DNA of 64,000 bases from Clostridiales bacterium (GTDB taxonomy: Bacteria; Bacillota; Clostridia; Lachnospirales; Lachnospiraceae), in NCBI GenBank assembly GCA_012520645.1, contig JAAYNV010000009.1, forward strand, positions 1-64,000, in the 5' to 3' direction. This document shows, one piece after another, positions 34,468 through 42,656 of the stretch (its first letter is position 1; every line of letters begins with the position of its first letter). The notes beneath the pieces were generated by a model. It searched no databases. It saw only the letters and a program-made list of their open reading frames with translations, and was not told the DNA's origin. Position numbers and translations under genes: made by a program.

Positions 34468-36330
34468 ATGAACATAAGGGAATATTTGAAAGAGCATAAG
34501 CTTTTGTGCGATGGAGCATTTGGTACGTGGTTTTCGGAGAAGCTGTTTACGGGTCAGAGCCATGTCGATGCAGTCAGTGCGGAAAATACGGGGGAGATTC
34601 CGGAGAAGGCAAATCTTTCTGCACCGGAGCTTGTCAAGGAGATTCATAAGGAATATATCGAAGCTGGTGCAAAGCTGATCCGTACAAATACCTTTGCATC
34701 CAATACGGCGGCATTAGCATGTACAAAAGCAGAACAAAAGGAAAATATCCGTGCAGCAGTGCGCCTTGCAGGAGAAGCGATAGAAGAAAGCGGGAAAGAA
34801 GTTTTCCTTGCAGGAGATATCGGACCGGTAACGGGCGGCTTTTCACAGGAAGCGGGCAGACAACGGGCAAAGGATGAATACAGCCGCATGGTACGGACAT
34901 TTTTAGAGGAAGGAATCGATATTCTGGTTTTTGAGACTTTCTCTGATTATGATCTTTTGATGGAGGTGCTGGAGGAAGAATTGCTTTCCGGAAATGCTTC
35001 AAAGAAAGATGACATATTTGTCATAATGCAGTTCAGTGTCAACCAGCACGGCTATACTGCGGCCGGTATCAGCGCCAGACGTATTATGGAGGAACTTTCC
35101 GACTGCAGGCTGGTGGATGCAATTGGCTTTAACTGCGGGGTGGGTCCGGGACATATGTGTCAGATTCTGGAAGGTCTTACTTTGCCGCAAGGAAAGTTTA
35201 TTACGGCATTGCCGAATGCAAGCTATCCGAAAATTCAGAAAAATCGTGTTGTCTTCTTAGAAAATCAGGAATATTTCTCTGAAAAAATGACAGATATGTC
35301 AGATTTGGGAGTGGATATTCTGGGAGGATGCTGTGGAACAAATCCTTCCTATATCAGAAAGACATTGGAGACCGTAGATTGGAAACAGCGTCCGGGAAGA
35401 CCAAAGTATATACAGAAACGGCACGAAAGAAAAGAGACTGTAAAAAACAGTGCCTTCTATGCGGCCGGGCAGGCGGGCTGCGGTATGGGAAATCGTACAG
35501 ACGGGAAGCTGTTGGCTGTGGAAATTGCACCGCCGTTTCATGCGGATGATGAAAAGATTATGGATGCCTCCCACTATCTGAAAGCGCATGGAGCGGATGT
35601 GGTGACCTTCCCGGATTCACCCTCCGGCAGAACGAGGGCAGACTCGGTCATGACAGGCATTAAGGCGGCACAGAGTACCGGATTATGTGTCATGCCGCAT
35701 ATTTGCTGCCGTGATAAAAATGCGATTGCAATACGTGCCCAGCTTTTGGGAGGATATTTGAACGGCATCCGCAATTTGCTGGTTGTGACCGGAGATCCGA
35801 TTCCGTCCATGATGCGGGGGGATATCCGAAGCGTATTTAATTTTGATTCTGTGGGACTTATGAAGATTATACAGGAAATGAATGCGGAGGAATTTGCAGG
35901 TGACCCGATCGTATACGGCGGGGCATTGAATCACAACCGGAGAAATCTGGATGTGGAAATCGGCCGTATGAGAAAGAAGATGGAAGCGGGAGCCTCCTTT
36001 TTCCTCACACAGCCTGCTTTTACCAAAGAGGAGGCTAAACGACTTCGGGAAGTGAAGGAAGCAGTTCCTGAGGCGAGGATACTGTGCGGTATTATGCCGC
36101 TTATCAGCCGGAAAAATGCAGTATTTATTCGAAATGAGATGGCAGGTATTCAGGTGACGGAGAAAATCGTGGAACGATACCGGGAAGATATGAGCCGTGC
36201 GGAAGGAGAAGAGGTGGGCGTTTCCATCGCCCGTGAAATGATAGAGCTGACCAGGGAATTTGTGGATGGCTATTATTTTTCGATTCCGTTTAACCGAGTC
36301 TATCTGCTGGAGCAGATTTTCGTGGAATGA
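34468..36330 (+). CDS. Bifunctional homocysteine S-methyltransferase / methylenetetrahydrofolate reductase
   Basis: The 620-residue protein resembles Bacillus YitJ. The N-terminal half (about 1-295) is a homocysteine methyltransferase barrel with the zinc Cys in GFNCGVGP and the pair in GGCCGTNP. The C-terminal half (about 330-620) is a MetF-type FAD barrel (ALNHNRRNLDVEIGRM, FFLTQPAFT, GIMPLISRKNA). It links 5-methyl-THF formation with methyl transfer to homocysteine for methionine synthesis. No SAM riboswitch or T-box was seen in the 100 bases upstream. AAAGAGG precedes the ATG. Confidence 0.9.
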   Translation: MNIREYLKEHKLLCDGAFGTWFSEKLFTGQSHVDAVSAENTGEIPEKANLSAPELVKEIHKEYIEAGAKLIRTNTFASNTAALACTKAEQKENIRAAVRLAGEAIEESGKEVFLAGDIGPVTGGFSQEAGRQRAKDEYSRMVRTFLEEGIDILVFETFSDYDLLMEVLEEELLSGNASKKDDIFVIMQFSVNQHGYTAAGISARRIMEELSDCRLVDAIGFNCGVGPGHMCQILEGLTLPQGKFITALPNASYPKIQKNRVVFLENQEYFSEKMTDMSDLGVDILGGCCGTNPSYIRKTLETVDWKQRPGRPKYIQKRHERKETVKNSAFYAAGQAGCGMGNRTDGKLLAVEIAPPFHADDEKIMDASHYLKAHGADVVTFPDSPSGRTRADSVMTGIKAAQSTGLCVMPHICCRDKNAIAIRAQLLGGYLNGIRNLLVVTGDPIPSMMRGDIRSVFNFDSVGLMKIIQEMNAEEFAGDPIVYGGALNHNRRNLDVEIGRMRKKMEAGASFFLTQPAFTKEEAKRLREVKEAVPEARILCGIMPLISRKNAVFIRNEMAGIQVTEKIVERYREDMSRAEGEEVGVSIAREMIELTREFVDGYYFSIPFNRVYLLEQIFVE

Positions 36331-36388
36331 TGGAATATCGGACAGGGAGCATGAAACGGCAGTGTAAAGAACAGCCGATACCAGAAAA

Positions 36389-36426
36389 AGGGGGGGGGCA
36401 GCCGAATGAAAACGGCTGCTCCCCTT
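36389..36426. terminator. Bidirectional terminator between the methyltransferase and CAP genes
   Basis: GGGG-GCAGCCG pairs with CGGCTGC-TCCCC around AATGAAAA. On the reverse strand the stem is followed by TTTTTC, so it serves the convergent CAP gene at least. Confidence 0.75.
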
Positions 36427-36449
36427 TGCAGTTTTTGCAGGTCACAGAT

Positions 36450-37259
36450 TTAGTAGGTGACGATCACATCCCAGTATCGGTTGCCCTTGTCGTCAGAAGC
36501 ACAGCCGATACCAATGTATTTGTATTCCTTGCTGGTCAGTACCGGTCCCATTCCGCTGTCGCCCAGCCAATAGCCAAGCAGTGTGCCGACTGCCGACTGA
36601 TCGTTGGAAATGATTTCATAAGAGTTTGTGTAGGTAACGCCATATTGATTGAGTGCAGAAGTATAACTCTGACCGTTCGGTCTGTTATGGGAGTAAAGCG
36701 TCACAAGCTCCTTTGCCCTTGCATTGGCCGCATTTTTTAAGGAAGAAGATACGGCAAAACGATCCAGATCCGAAGAGGTACGTACCTGATTGAGAGAGGT
36801 GGTCATACTCTCTACATAACCGTTCAGTGCAGCATCACTTAATTTCTTTTCATCCTCATCATCGTCGTCCTCCGGATCATAGGGGTGCAGACAGTTTCGA
36901 CCGTCTTCATAGCCCTCGGTAATGTATTCCATATAGTACAGGGAAAGATCAGCGGTGCCATAGCGAACGATCAGATCGAGATTGTTTGCTGCATAATTAT
37001 ATACATTAAAATCTTCGTTTCCCTGTCTGCCTTCCCGCATTCCATTGGTCAGGAAGTGCTGGAACAGCTTAAAAGGATTTTTACCGCAGGTACTGTGCAG
37101 ATCCGGATATTTGTCATAATAATAATTATAATCAAAAATCAGACTGTAATCCGGTGTCTTGTTGTCTGCCAGTGCTGTTTTGGCAGGTGCTGCAATTACA
37201 GAGCAGCCAAGTATAAGCATACCGGTTAAAAGTATTTTTCCTATTTTTTTCCATATCAT
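36450..37259 (-). CDS. Secreted CAP-domain (SCP-like) protein
   Basis: The 269-residue protein has a signal peptide (about 1-31, ending AKTALA). Two tandem segments of a GR-type repeat follow (NYYYDKYPDLH to GMREGRQ, then YNYAANNLDLI to GYEDGRN). These are common in Lachnospiraceae extracellular proteins. An acidic DDDDEDE linker leads to a CAP domain (about 145-269) with LNQVRTSSDL, KELVTLYSHNRPNGQ and the GIGCASDDKGNRYWDVIVTY end. CAP proteins are secreted and of varied or unknown function. GAGGGGG lies before the start. Confidence 0.85.
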   Translation of the reverse strand: MIWKKIGKILLTGMLILGCSVIAAPAKTALADNKTPDYSLIFDYNYYYDKYPDLHSTCGKNPFKLFQHFLTNGMREGRQGNEDFNVYNYAANNLDLIVRYGTADLSLYYMEYITEGYEDGRNCLHPYDPEDDDDEDEKKLSDAALNGYVESMTTSLNQVRTSSDLDRFAVSSSLKNAANARAKELVTLYSHNRPNGQSYTSALNQYGVTYTNSYEIISNDQSAVGTLLGYWLGDSGMGPVLTSKEYKYIGIGCASDDKGNRYWDVIVTY

Positions 37260-37455
37260 ATTTTCGTCCCCCTCATCCTGAGCTTACGGTTCATTCCATT
37301 GATAAGTCCATTATAATATATATCGGATAAAAAAGGCAGTATTAATACAAAATTTCAGAAAACCTTCATATTTTTCGTGCGTTTTTGGGGAAAAAGATTA
37401 TAATAGGAAAAGAAAATGTATAGAAGACAGGCAATGAGCGAGGAAAATGGAATAG

Positions 37456-38337
37456 ATGAAGACGCGAAAGGGTTCACTTTTTATTATAGCTGCAGGCATC
37501 TGCTGGGGTATGATCGGTCTGTTTTCTGCAAAGCTGTCCGATGCAGGCTGCAGTGCGGTAGAGATTACCTTTTTGAGAAGTGCGGTTACGGCAGTCTGCC
37601 TGTGGGCATATCTGTTTTGGAAAGACAGGGAAAAACTGAAAATACGAGGAAAGGACATCTGGATGTTTCTGGGTACGGGAATGCTCAGCATAGTGATGTT
37701 CAATATCTTTTACTTCATTACGATAGAACTGACAACACTGTCAGTAGCGGCAATTTTACTGTATACGGCGCCCTGCTTTGTATTGCTTTTATCCGTGTTT
37801 TTATTCGGAGAAAAATTTACGGCGAAAAAGGCGGCGGCACTGGTGCTTGCGCTGGCAGGCTGTGCCTGTACGACAGGACTGTTTGATGGCGGGGGAGCCG
37901 GAAAGATCAGTCTGACCGGCATACTGACCGGAATCGGTTCGGGTTTTGGTTACGCCCTTTATACGATTTTTGGAAATATTGCGCTTAAAAAATATCATAC
38001 GATGACTGTGACGGCGTATACGTTTCTGATATCATCCGTTGTACTTCTGCCGTTTGGAATTGCGGGAACGGCTCCCCTCCTGATGCACAATGGTGCTGTG
38101 GCATGGAATACCTTGCTGATCGGTGTGGTTTCCACACTGACTCCGTTTTTGCTATATACGAAGGGACTGGAAACAACCGAACCGGGGCGTGCTTCGGTCA
38201 TGGCATTTGTGGAGCCGATGGTGGCGACACTGATCAGTGTGTTTGTGCTGCATGAGCAGATGACTCTTATGGGAGCGGTCGGTGTAGCGGCAATTTTTTG
38301 TTCGATTGTACTGTTGAATTGTACGAAAGACGCATAA
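37456..38337 (+). CDS. EamA/DMT-family transporter
   Basis: The 293-residue protein has about ten hydrophobic segments in two EamA repeats (about 5-140 and 152-290). The repeat signatures are GICWGMIGLFSAKL and, in the second half, TGIGSGFGYALYTIFGNIALKK. Such proteins export or import small metabolites such as amino acids. The substrate cannot be read from the sequence. It is divergent from the CAP gene. Confidence 0.88.
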   Translation: MKTRKGSLFIIAAGICWGMIGLFSAKLSDAGCSAVEITFLRSAVTAVCLWAYLFWKDREKLKIRGKDIWMFLGTGMLSIVMFNIFYFITIELTTLSVAAILLYTAPCFVLLLSVFLFGEKFTAKKAAALVLALAGCACTTGLFDGGGAGKISLTGILTGIGSGFGYALYTIFGNIALKKYHTMTVTAYTFLISSVVLLPFGIAGTAPLLMHNGAVAWNTLLIGVVSTLTPFLLYTKGLETTEPGRASVMAFVEPMVATLISVFVLHEQMTLMGAVGVAAIFCSIVLLNCTKDA

Positions 38338-38454
38338 TTTTGCCTGATTTAGAAACACTACTTTCCAAAGATTGGTATACTTTACAAGTTCTGCGGAATG
38401 CTTTATGATAGTAGACGTATGAATACGGCTACGGAGAAAGGGCATGGTAATAAA

Positions 38455-39189
38455 ATGCTGGAATTAAAAAATATATCATATATCGTAAAGGAACCTGACG
38501 CAGATAAGGGAATTATACATGATGTGAGTTTGAAAATAGCCGAGGGTGAATTTGTGGCGATCACAGGACCGAACGGAGGCGGAAAATCGACGCTTGCCAA
38601 GATTATTGCAGGAATCGAAAAACCTACCGAGGGAAAAATATTTTACCGGGGCGAGGATATCACAGACTGGAGCATTACGGAGCGTGCAAAGGCAGGCGTG
38701 GCATTTGCATTTCAGCAGCCGGTGCGCTTTAAAGGAATCACGGTGAAGGATCTCATTACGCTTGCGACCGGAGATAAGATCAGTACGACGGATGCCTGTG
38801 CCTACCTGTCGGAGGTCGGGCTTTGTGCGCGGGATTATATTAACCGTGAGGTCAATGCCAGTCTGTCCGGTGGTGAGTTAAAGCGGATCGAGATTGCAAC
38901 GATTATTGCAAGAAAGGCAAAGCTTTCGGTATTTGATGAACCGGAGGCTGGAATCGATCTGTGGAGTTTCCAGAATCTGATTCGCGTATTTGAGAAGATG
39001 CAGGAGGAACGAACCGGTTCCATTGTGATCATTTCCCATCAGGAAAGAATTTTAAATACGGCAGACCGTATCGTTGTCATTGCAGACGGCAGGATTGCAG
39101 AGGAAGGGAAAAGAGAGGACATCCTTCCCAAGCTGCTTGACGCTTCGGCACCGGCATGCAGTGTTTTGCAGGAAAAGACGGAAAGGTAG
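38455..39189 (+). CDS. sufC: SufC-type ABC ATPase of a minimal SUF (SMS) system
   Basis: The 244-residue ATPase has Walker A GPNGGGKST, the signature LSGGELKR and Walker B SVFDEPEAGID, followed by the SufC-typical IISHQERIL. It powers the Fe-S scaffold protein encoded directly downstream. I chose ATG 38455 (MLELKNISYIV). The longer frame from 38398 adds an unconserved 19-residue leader. sufB begins within ten bases, and no sufD, sufS or sufU is nearby. Confidence 0.88.
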   Translation: MLELKNISYIVKEPDADKGIIHDVSLKIAEGEFVAITGPNGGGKSTLAKIIAGIEKPTEGKIFYRGEDITDWSITERAKAGVAFAFQQPVRFKGITVKDLITLATGDKISTTDACAYLSEVGLCARDYINREVNASLSGGELKRIEIATIIARKAKLSVFDEPEAGIDLWSFQNLIRVFEKMQEERTGSIVIISHQERILNTADRIVVIADGRIAEEGKREDILPKLLDASAPACSVLQEKTER

Positions 39190-39198
39190 GGTTTGACC

Positions 39199-40116
39199 AT
39201 GGATAGCATACAGAAGACATTGTTAGAACAGGTAGCCGGTATACACGAGGTGCCGCAGGGAGCCTATAATCTGCGCATCAACGGAGAAGGCGCCGGCAGG
39301 AATACAACGGAGCACATTGATATTGTGACAAAAACGGATAAGCCGGGAATTGATATTCATATTCAACCCGGTACAAAAAACGAGAGTCTGCATATTCCGG
39401 TGCTGCTTAGTCAGACCGGACTGGATGATCTTGTATACAATGATTTTTATGTAGGTGAGGATGCGGATGTGACGATCGTGGCAGGCTGCGGCATCCACAA
39501 TGCGGGAAGCGAACGCACGAAGCATGACGGTATTCATACCTTTTATCTGGCGAAGAATGCGAAAGTAAAATATATTGAAAAGCACTACGGAAGCGGGGAT
39601 GGTAACGGAGAACGTGTCATGAATCCCCAGACCATTATTCATATGGAACAGGGAAGCTATATGGAGATGGATACGGCCCAGATTAAGGGTGTGGACTCCA
39701 CGGACCGCATTACGAAGGCGGATCTTGCAGAGGATGCGACATTAGTGATTCATGAAAAGATTATGACCCATGGAACGCAGTATGCACGGACGGATTTTGA
39801 GGTGGATTTAAACGGAGAAGGCTGCGGAGCAAATGTGATTTCCCGTTCCGTTGCAAAGGGGGATTCCAGACAGCTCTTTTTATCTAAAATTAACGGAAAT
39901 AACAAGTGCATGGGACATTCCGAATGCGATGCGATTCTGATGGACAACGGAAGCGTCAGTGCGATTCCGGAAATCACAGCAAATCATCTGGAAGCCAGCC
40001 TGATTCATGAGGCTGCAATCGGCAAGATTGCAGGAGAACAGATCATTAAGCTGATGACGTTAGGGTTGACGGAAGAAGAGGCGGAAGCGCAGATCGTCAA
40101 TGGATTTTTGAAATAA
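39199..40116 (+). CDS. sufB: SufB/SufD-family Fe-S scaffold of a minimal SUF (SMS) system
   Basis: The 305-residue protein is a short SufB/SufD homologue with the right-handed beta-helix core (VDLNGEGCGANVISRSVAKGDSRQLF). The C-terminal NHLEASLIHEAAIGKIAGEQIIKLMTLGLTEEEAEAQIVNGFL is conserved in the family. Standard SufB is about 460-480 aa, so this is the compact form found with SufC alone in archaea and many anaerobes. ATG 39199 has AGGTAGGG eight bases upstream; a TTG at 39193 would add two residues. A strong terminator follows. Confidence 0.88.
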   Translation: MDSIQKTLLEQVAGIHEVPQGAYNLRINGEGAGRNTTEHIDIVTKTDKPGIDIHIQPGTKNESLHIPVLLSQTGLDDLVYNDFYVGEDADVTIVAGCGIHNAGSERTKHDGIHTFYLAKNAKVKYIEKHYGSGDGNGERVMNPQTIIHMEQGSYMEMDTAQIKGVDSTDRITKADLAEDATLVIHEKIMTHGTQYARTDFEVDLNGEGCGANVISRSVAKGDSRQLFLSKINGNNKCMGHSECDAILMDNGSVSAIPEITANHLEASLIHEAAIGKIAGEQIIKLMTLGLTEEEAEAQIVNGFLK

Positions 40117-40145
40117 GAAAAAATAGTAACAAAATGCAGGCAATG

Positions 40146-40183
40146 ACCGCCGGACCGGGTATGTATATGGTCCGGCGGTTTTG
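40146..40183 (+). terminator. Intrinsic terminator after sufB
   Basis: ACCGCCGGACC (40146-40156) pairs with GGTCCGGCGGT (40169-40179), followed by TTTTG. Confidence 0.9.
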
Positions 40184-40346
40184 TGTGTCCGGAAGATGAA
40201 CTTGTTCAGGGCAGTTCATTTTTTCGGATATTTTTACTGTATTTTAGGTTTTTCCAATCGGGCAGACAGAATATTATATTATTACAAGATACATAACGGA
40301 TGTGAACAAAGCATCCGGCATATAGCGAATAAGGAGGATATAAGGG

Positions 40347-41444
40347 ATGAAGAGAAAATTGGCGGCAATGTTTATGGCAGCTGTTATGGTGACGGGACTG
40401 GCTGCATGTGGTGCAGAAAAGCAGGCGACAGCACCGGCAGAGGGTGGTACAGAAGTGCAGGAGACCACTGTAGGACAGGAGGAGACGACAGCGGCGGACA
40501 AAGAGACGTCACAGCTTTCAGGGGATCTGGTGATTTATTGTCCACATCCGTTAGAGTTCATCAACCCGTTGGTCAGTGAATTTGAGAATCAGACCGGGGT
40601 TAAGGTGGAGGTTGTGGCAGCCGGTACAGGTGAGCTGTTAAAACGTGTGGAATCCGAACAGGGTAATCCTTTGGGAGACATTTTCTGGGGCGGTTCTCTT
40701 TCCACAATGAAACCGCAGATGGATCTATTTGAAAGTTATCAGTCTGTCAATGAAGAATTTGTACAGGAAGATATGAAAAATGTAGAGGGTCCGCTGACCC
40801 GTTTTACGGATATTCCGAGTGTGATCATGGTCAATACGGATCTGATTGGTGATATTGAGGTGAATGGTTATGAAGACCTGCTCAATCCGGAGTTAAAGGG
40901 TAAGATTGCACACTGTGATCCTTCCAAGTCTTCATCCTCCTATGAGCATCTGATCAATATGCTCTATGCAATGGGAAACGGCAATCCGGAGGAAGGCTGG
41001 GACTATGTGGAGAAATTCTGTGAGAATCTGGATGGCAAGCTGTTAAGCGGTTCTTCGGCGGTTTATAAGGGGGTAGCAGACGGAGAATATGTTGTTGGTC
41101 TGACTTTTGAAGAAGGAGCAGCAAAATATGTGGCAGACGGTGCCCCGGTGAAGATCGTGTACATGGAAGAGGGCGTTATTTCCAAGCCGGACGGTGTCTA
41201 TATTATCAAGGATGCGAAGAACATGGAAAATGCCAGGGCATTTATTGACTTTATTACAGGCAGGGATGCGCAGACTATCATCACCTCCCAGCTGAATCGC
41301 CGTTCCGTCAGAACGGATGTGCCGGCGCCGTCCTACTTGACGCCGAAGGAGGACATCAATATTATCTATGATGATCCGGAGCTGGTAGTGGAAATGAAGG
41401 AAGAATGGTTGACCCACTTTAACGATATTTTTACCAGCTTCTAA
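40347..41444 (+). CDS. ABC-importer substrate-binding lipoprotein (FbpA/AfuA/PgtC type)
   Basis: The N-terminus has a lipobox LAAC (Cys21), followed by a low-complexity Glu/Thr linker and a class II periplasmic-binding-protein fold (about 58-365). Its text (LVIYCPHPLEFINPLVSEFENQTGVKVEVVAAG-type start, GDIFWGGS, ISKPDGVYIIKDAKN) is of the iron(III)/hexose-phosphate/phosphoglycerate branch. The conserved Tyr pair of iron-binding FbpA proteins is not obvious, so a phosphorylated organic ligand is possible. The ATPase, permease and a two-component system follow. AAGGAGG lies before the ATG. Confidence 0.85.
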   Translation: MKRKLAAMFMAAVMVTGLAACGAEKQATAPAEGGTEVQETTVGQEETTAADKETSQLSGDLVIYCPHPLEFINPLVSEFENQTGVKVEVVAAGTGELLKRVESEQGNPLGDIFWGGSLSTMKPQMDLFESYQSVNEEFVQEDMKNVEGPLTRFTDIPSVIMVNTDLIGDIEVNGYEDLLNPELKGKIAHCDPSKSSSSYEHLINMLYAMGNGNPEEGWDYVEKFCENLDGKLLSGSSAVYKGVADGEYVVGLTFEEGAAKYVADGAPVKIVYMEEGVISKPDGVYIIKDAKNMENARAFIDFITGRDAQTIITSQLNRRSVRTDVPAPSYLTPKEDINIIYDDPELVVEMKEEWLTHFNDIFTSF

Positions 41445-41455
41445 TTTGAAGTAGA

Positions 41456-41506
41456 AAAAGTGTCCTGAGCTTTAAGGTGTAACGCCGATAAGACAGGACA
41501 CTTTCT
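41456..41506 (+). terminator. Hairpin between binding protein and ATPase genes
   Basis: AAAGTGTCCTG (41457-41467) pairs with CAGGACACTTT (41494-41504), 11 pairs, followed by CTTC. It probably attenuates transcription or stabilises the upstream mRNA, so that more binding protein than transporter is made. Confidence 0.6.
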
Positions 41507-41543
41507 TCATAGGATGGGAATCATAAGAAAGAAGGGAAACAAA

Positions 41544-42656
41544 ATGAGTGTAGCAATTAATGTAGAAAATGTAGTGAAAAAATATGATGACGTAACGATC
41601 ATACCGGATATGAGCATGAGAATCAAAAACGGAGAGTTTTTTACACTCTTAGGTCCGTCCGGCTGTGGAAAGACCACGCTGCTTCGTATGATCGCAGGAT
41701 TTAATTCCATTGAGGGTGGAGAGATTAAATTTGATGATCAGGTCATCAATCATATCTCTGCGCATAAGAGAAACATCGGTATGGTATTTCAGAATTATGC
41801 GATTTTTCCGCATCTGACCGTACGGCAGAATGTGGAGTACGGTCTGAAGCTGAGAAAGATGAATAAGGCGGAAATGAAAAAGAAGGTGGATGAGATACTG
41901 GATGTGGTGAAGATCACGGACTATCAGGACCGGCTTCCGGAACGGCTCTCCGGCGGACAGCAGCAGCGCGTTGCATTAGCCAGAGCGATCGTGATCCATC
42001 CGAGTGTGCTTTTGATGGATGAACCGTTGTCCAATCTGGATGCCAAGCTGCGTGTGGAGATGCGGACGGCAATTCGTGAGGTGCAGAAGCAGGTCGGAAT
42101 CACAACGGTCTATGTCACCCATGACCAGGAAGAGGCACTTGCCATTTCCGACCGGATTGCGGTTATGAAGGATGGTGTGATCCAGCAGATCGGAGCGCCG
42201 GAAAACATTTATACCAGACCGTACAATGTCTTTGTGTCTACCTTTATCGGGCATTCCAACTGCTTCCATGGAACGCTTCATAGGGAAAAGGACGGTTTGT
42301 ATGTGGTGTTCGGTAACGGCTATAAGCTTCTTATGAATAATCTGTGTGAGGAATGTAAGGACGGACAGAAGGTCATGATCGCAGTCAGACCGGAGGAATT
42401 TTGTCTGGGCAGTGAAGGGCTTAAGGCGGAGATACGGACAAGAACCTTCCTCGGAAAATATGTGAATTATGACTTAAGATTTACGGGTGACGGTCCGCTT
42501 GCCATGGATATTGAGTTCAGCCAGGATGTGGGTCAGGCAGAGAGGATCATGCAGCCGGGAGATAAAGTCTTGTTAAAACCCAATTCGCAGAAGATCAATG
42601 TCTTCACAGAGGATGGGGAAAGAAGTCTGATAAAGGATGTGAAACGGTATGAGTAA
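41544..42656 (+). CDS. ABC-importer ATPase (FbpC/PotA type)
   Basis: The 370-residue ATPase has Walker A GPSGCGKTT, Q-loop MVFQNYAIFPHLTV, signature LSGGQQQR and Walker B VLLMDEPLSNLD, with a C-terminal TOBE domain (about 270-365). It energises the adjacent permease. ATG 41544 follows GAAGGGA. The in-frame start at 41514 is less likely. Its end overlaps the permease start by eight bases. Confidence 0.93.
   Translation: MSVAINVENVVKKYDDVTIIPDMSMRIKNGEFFTLLGPSGCGKTTLLRMIAGFNSIEGGEIKFDDQVINHISAHKRNIGMVFQNYAIFPHLTVRQNVEYGLKLRKMNKAEMKKKVDEILDVVKITDYQDRLPERLSGGQQQRVALARAIVIHPSVLLMDEPLSNLDAKLRVEMRTAIREVQKQVGITTVYVTHDQEEALAISDRIAVMKDGVIQQIGAPENIYTRPYNVFVSTFIGHSNCFHGTLHREKDGLYVVFGNGYKLLMNNLCEECKDGQKVMIAVRPEEFCLGSEGLKAEIRTRTFLGKYVNYDLRFTGDGPLAMDIEFSQDVGQAERIMQPGDKVLLKPNSQKINVFTEDGERSLIKDVKRYE

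Noticed and set aside
36327-36740. Forward frame running from the methyltransferase stop into the CAP gene
   Set aside because: It crosses a terminator hairpin and is antisense to a clear signal-peptide CAP protein.
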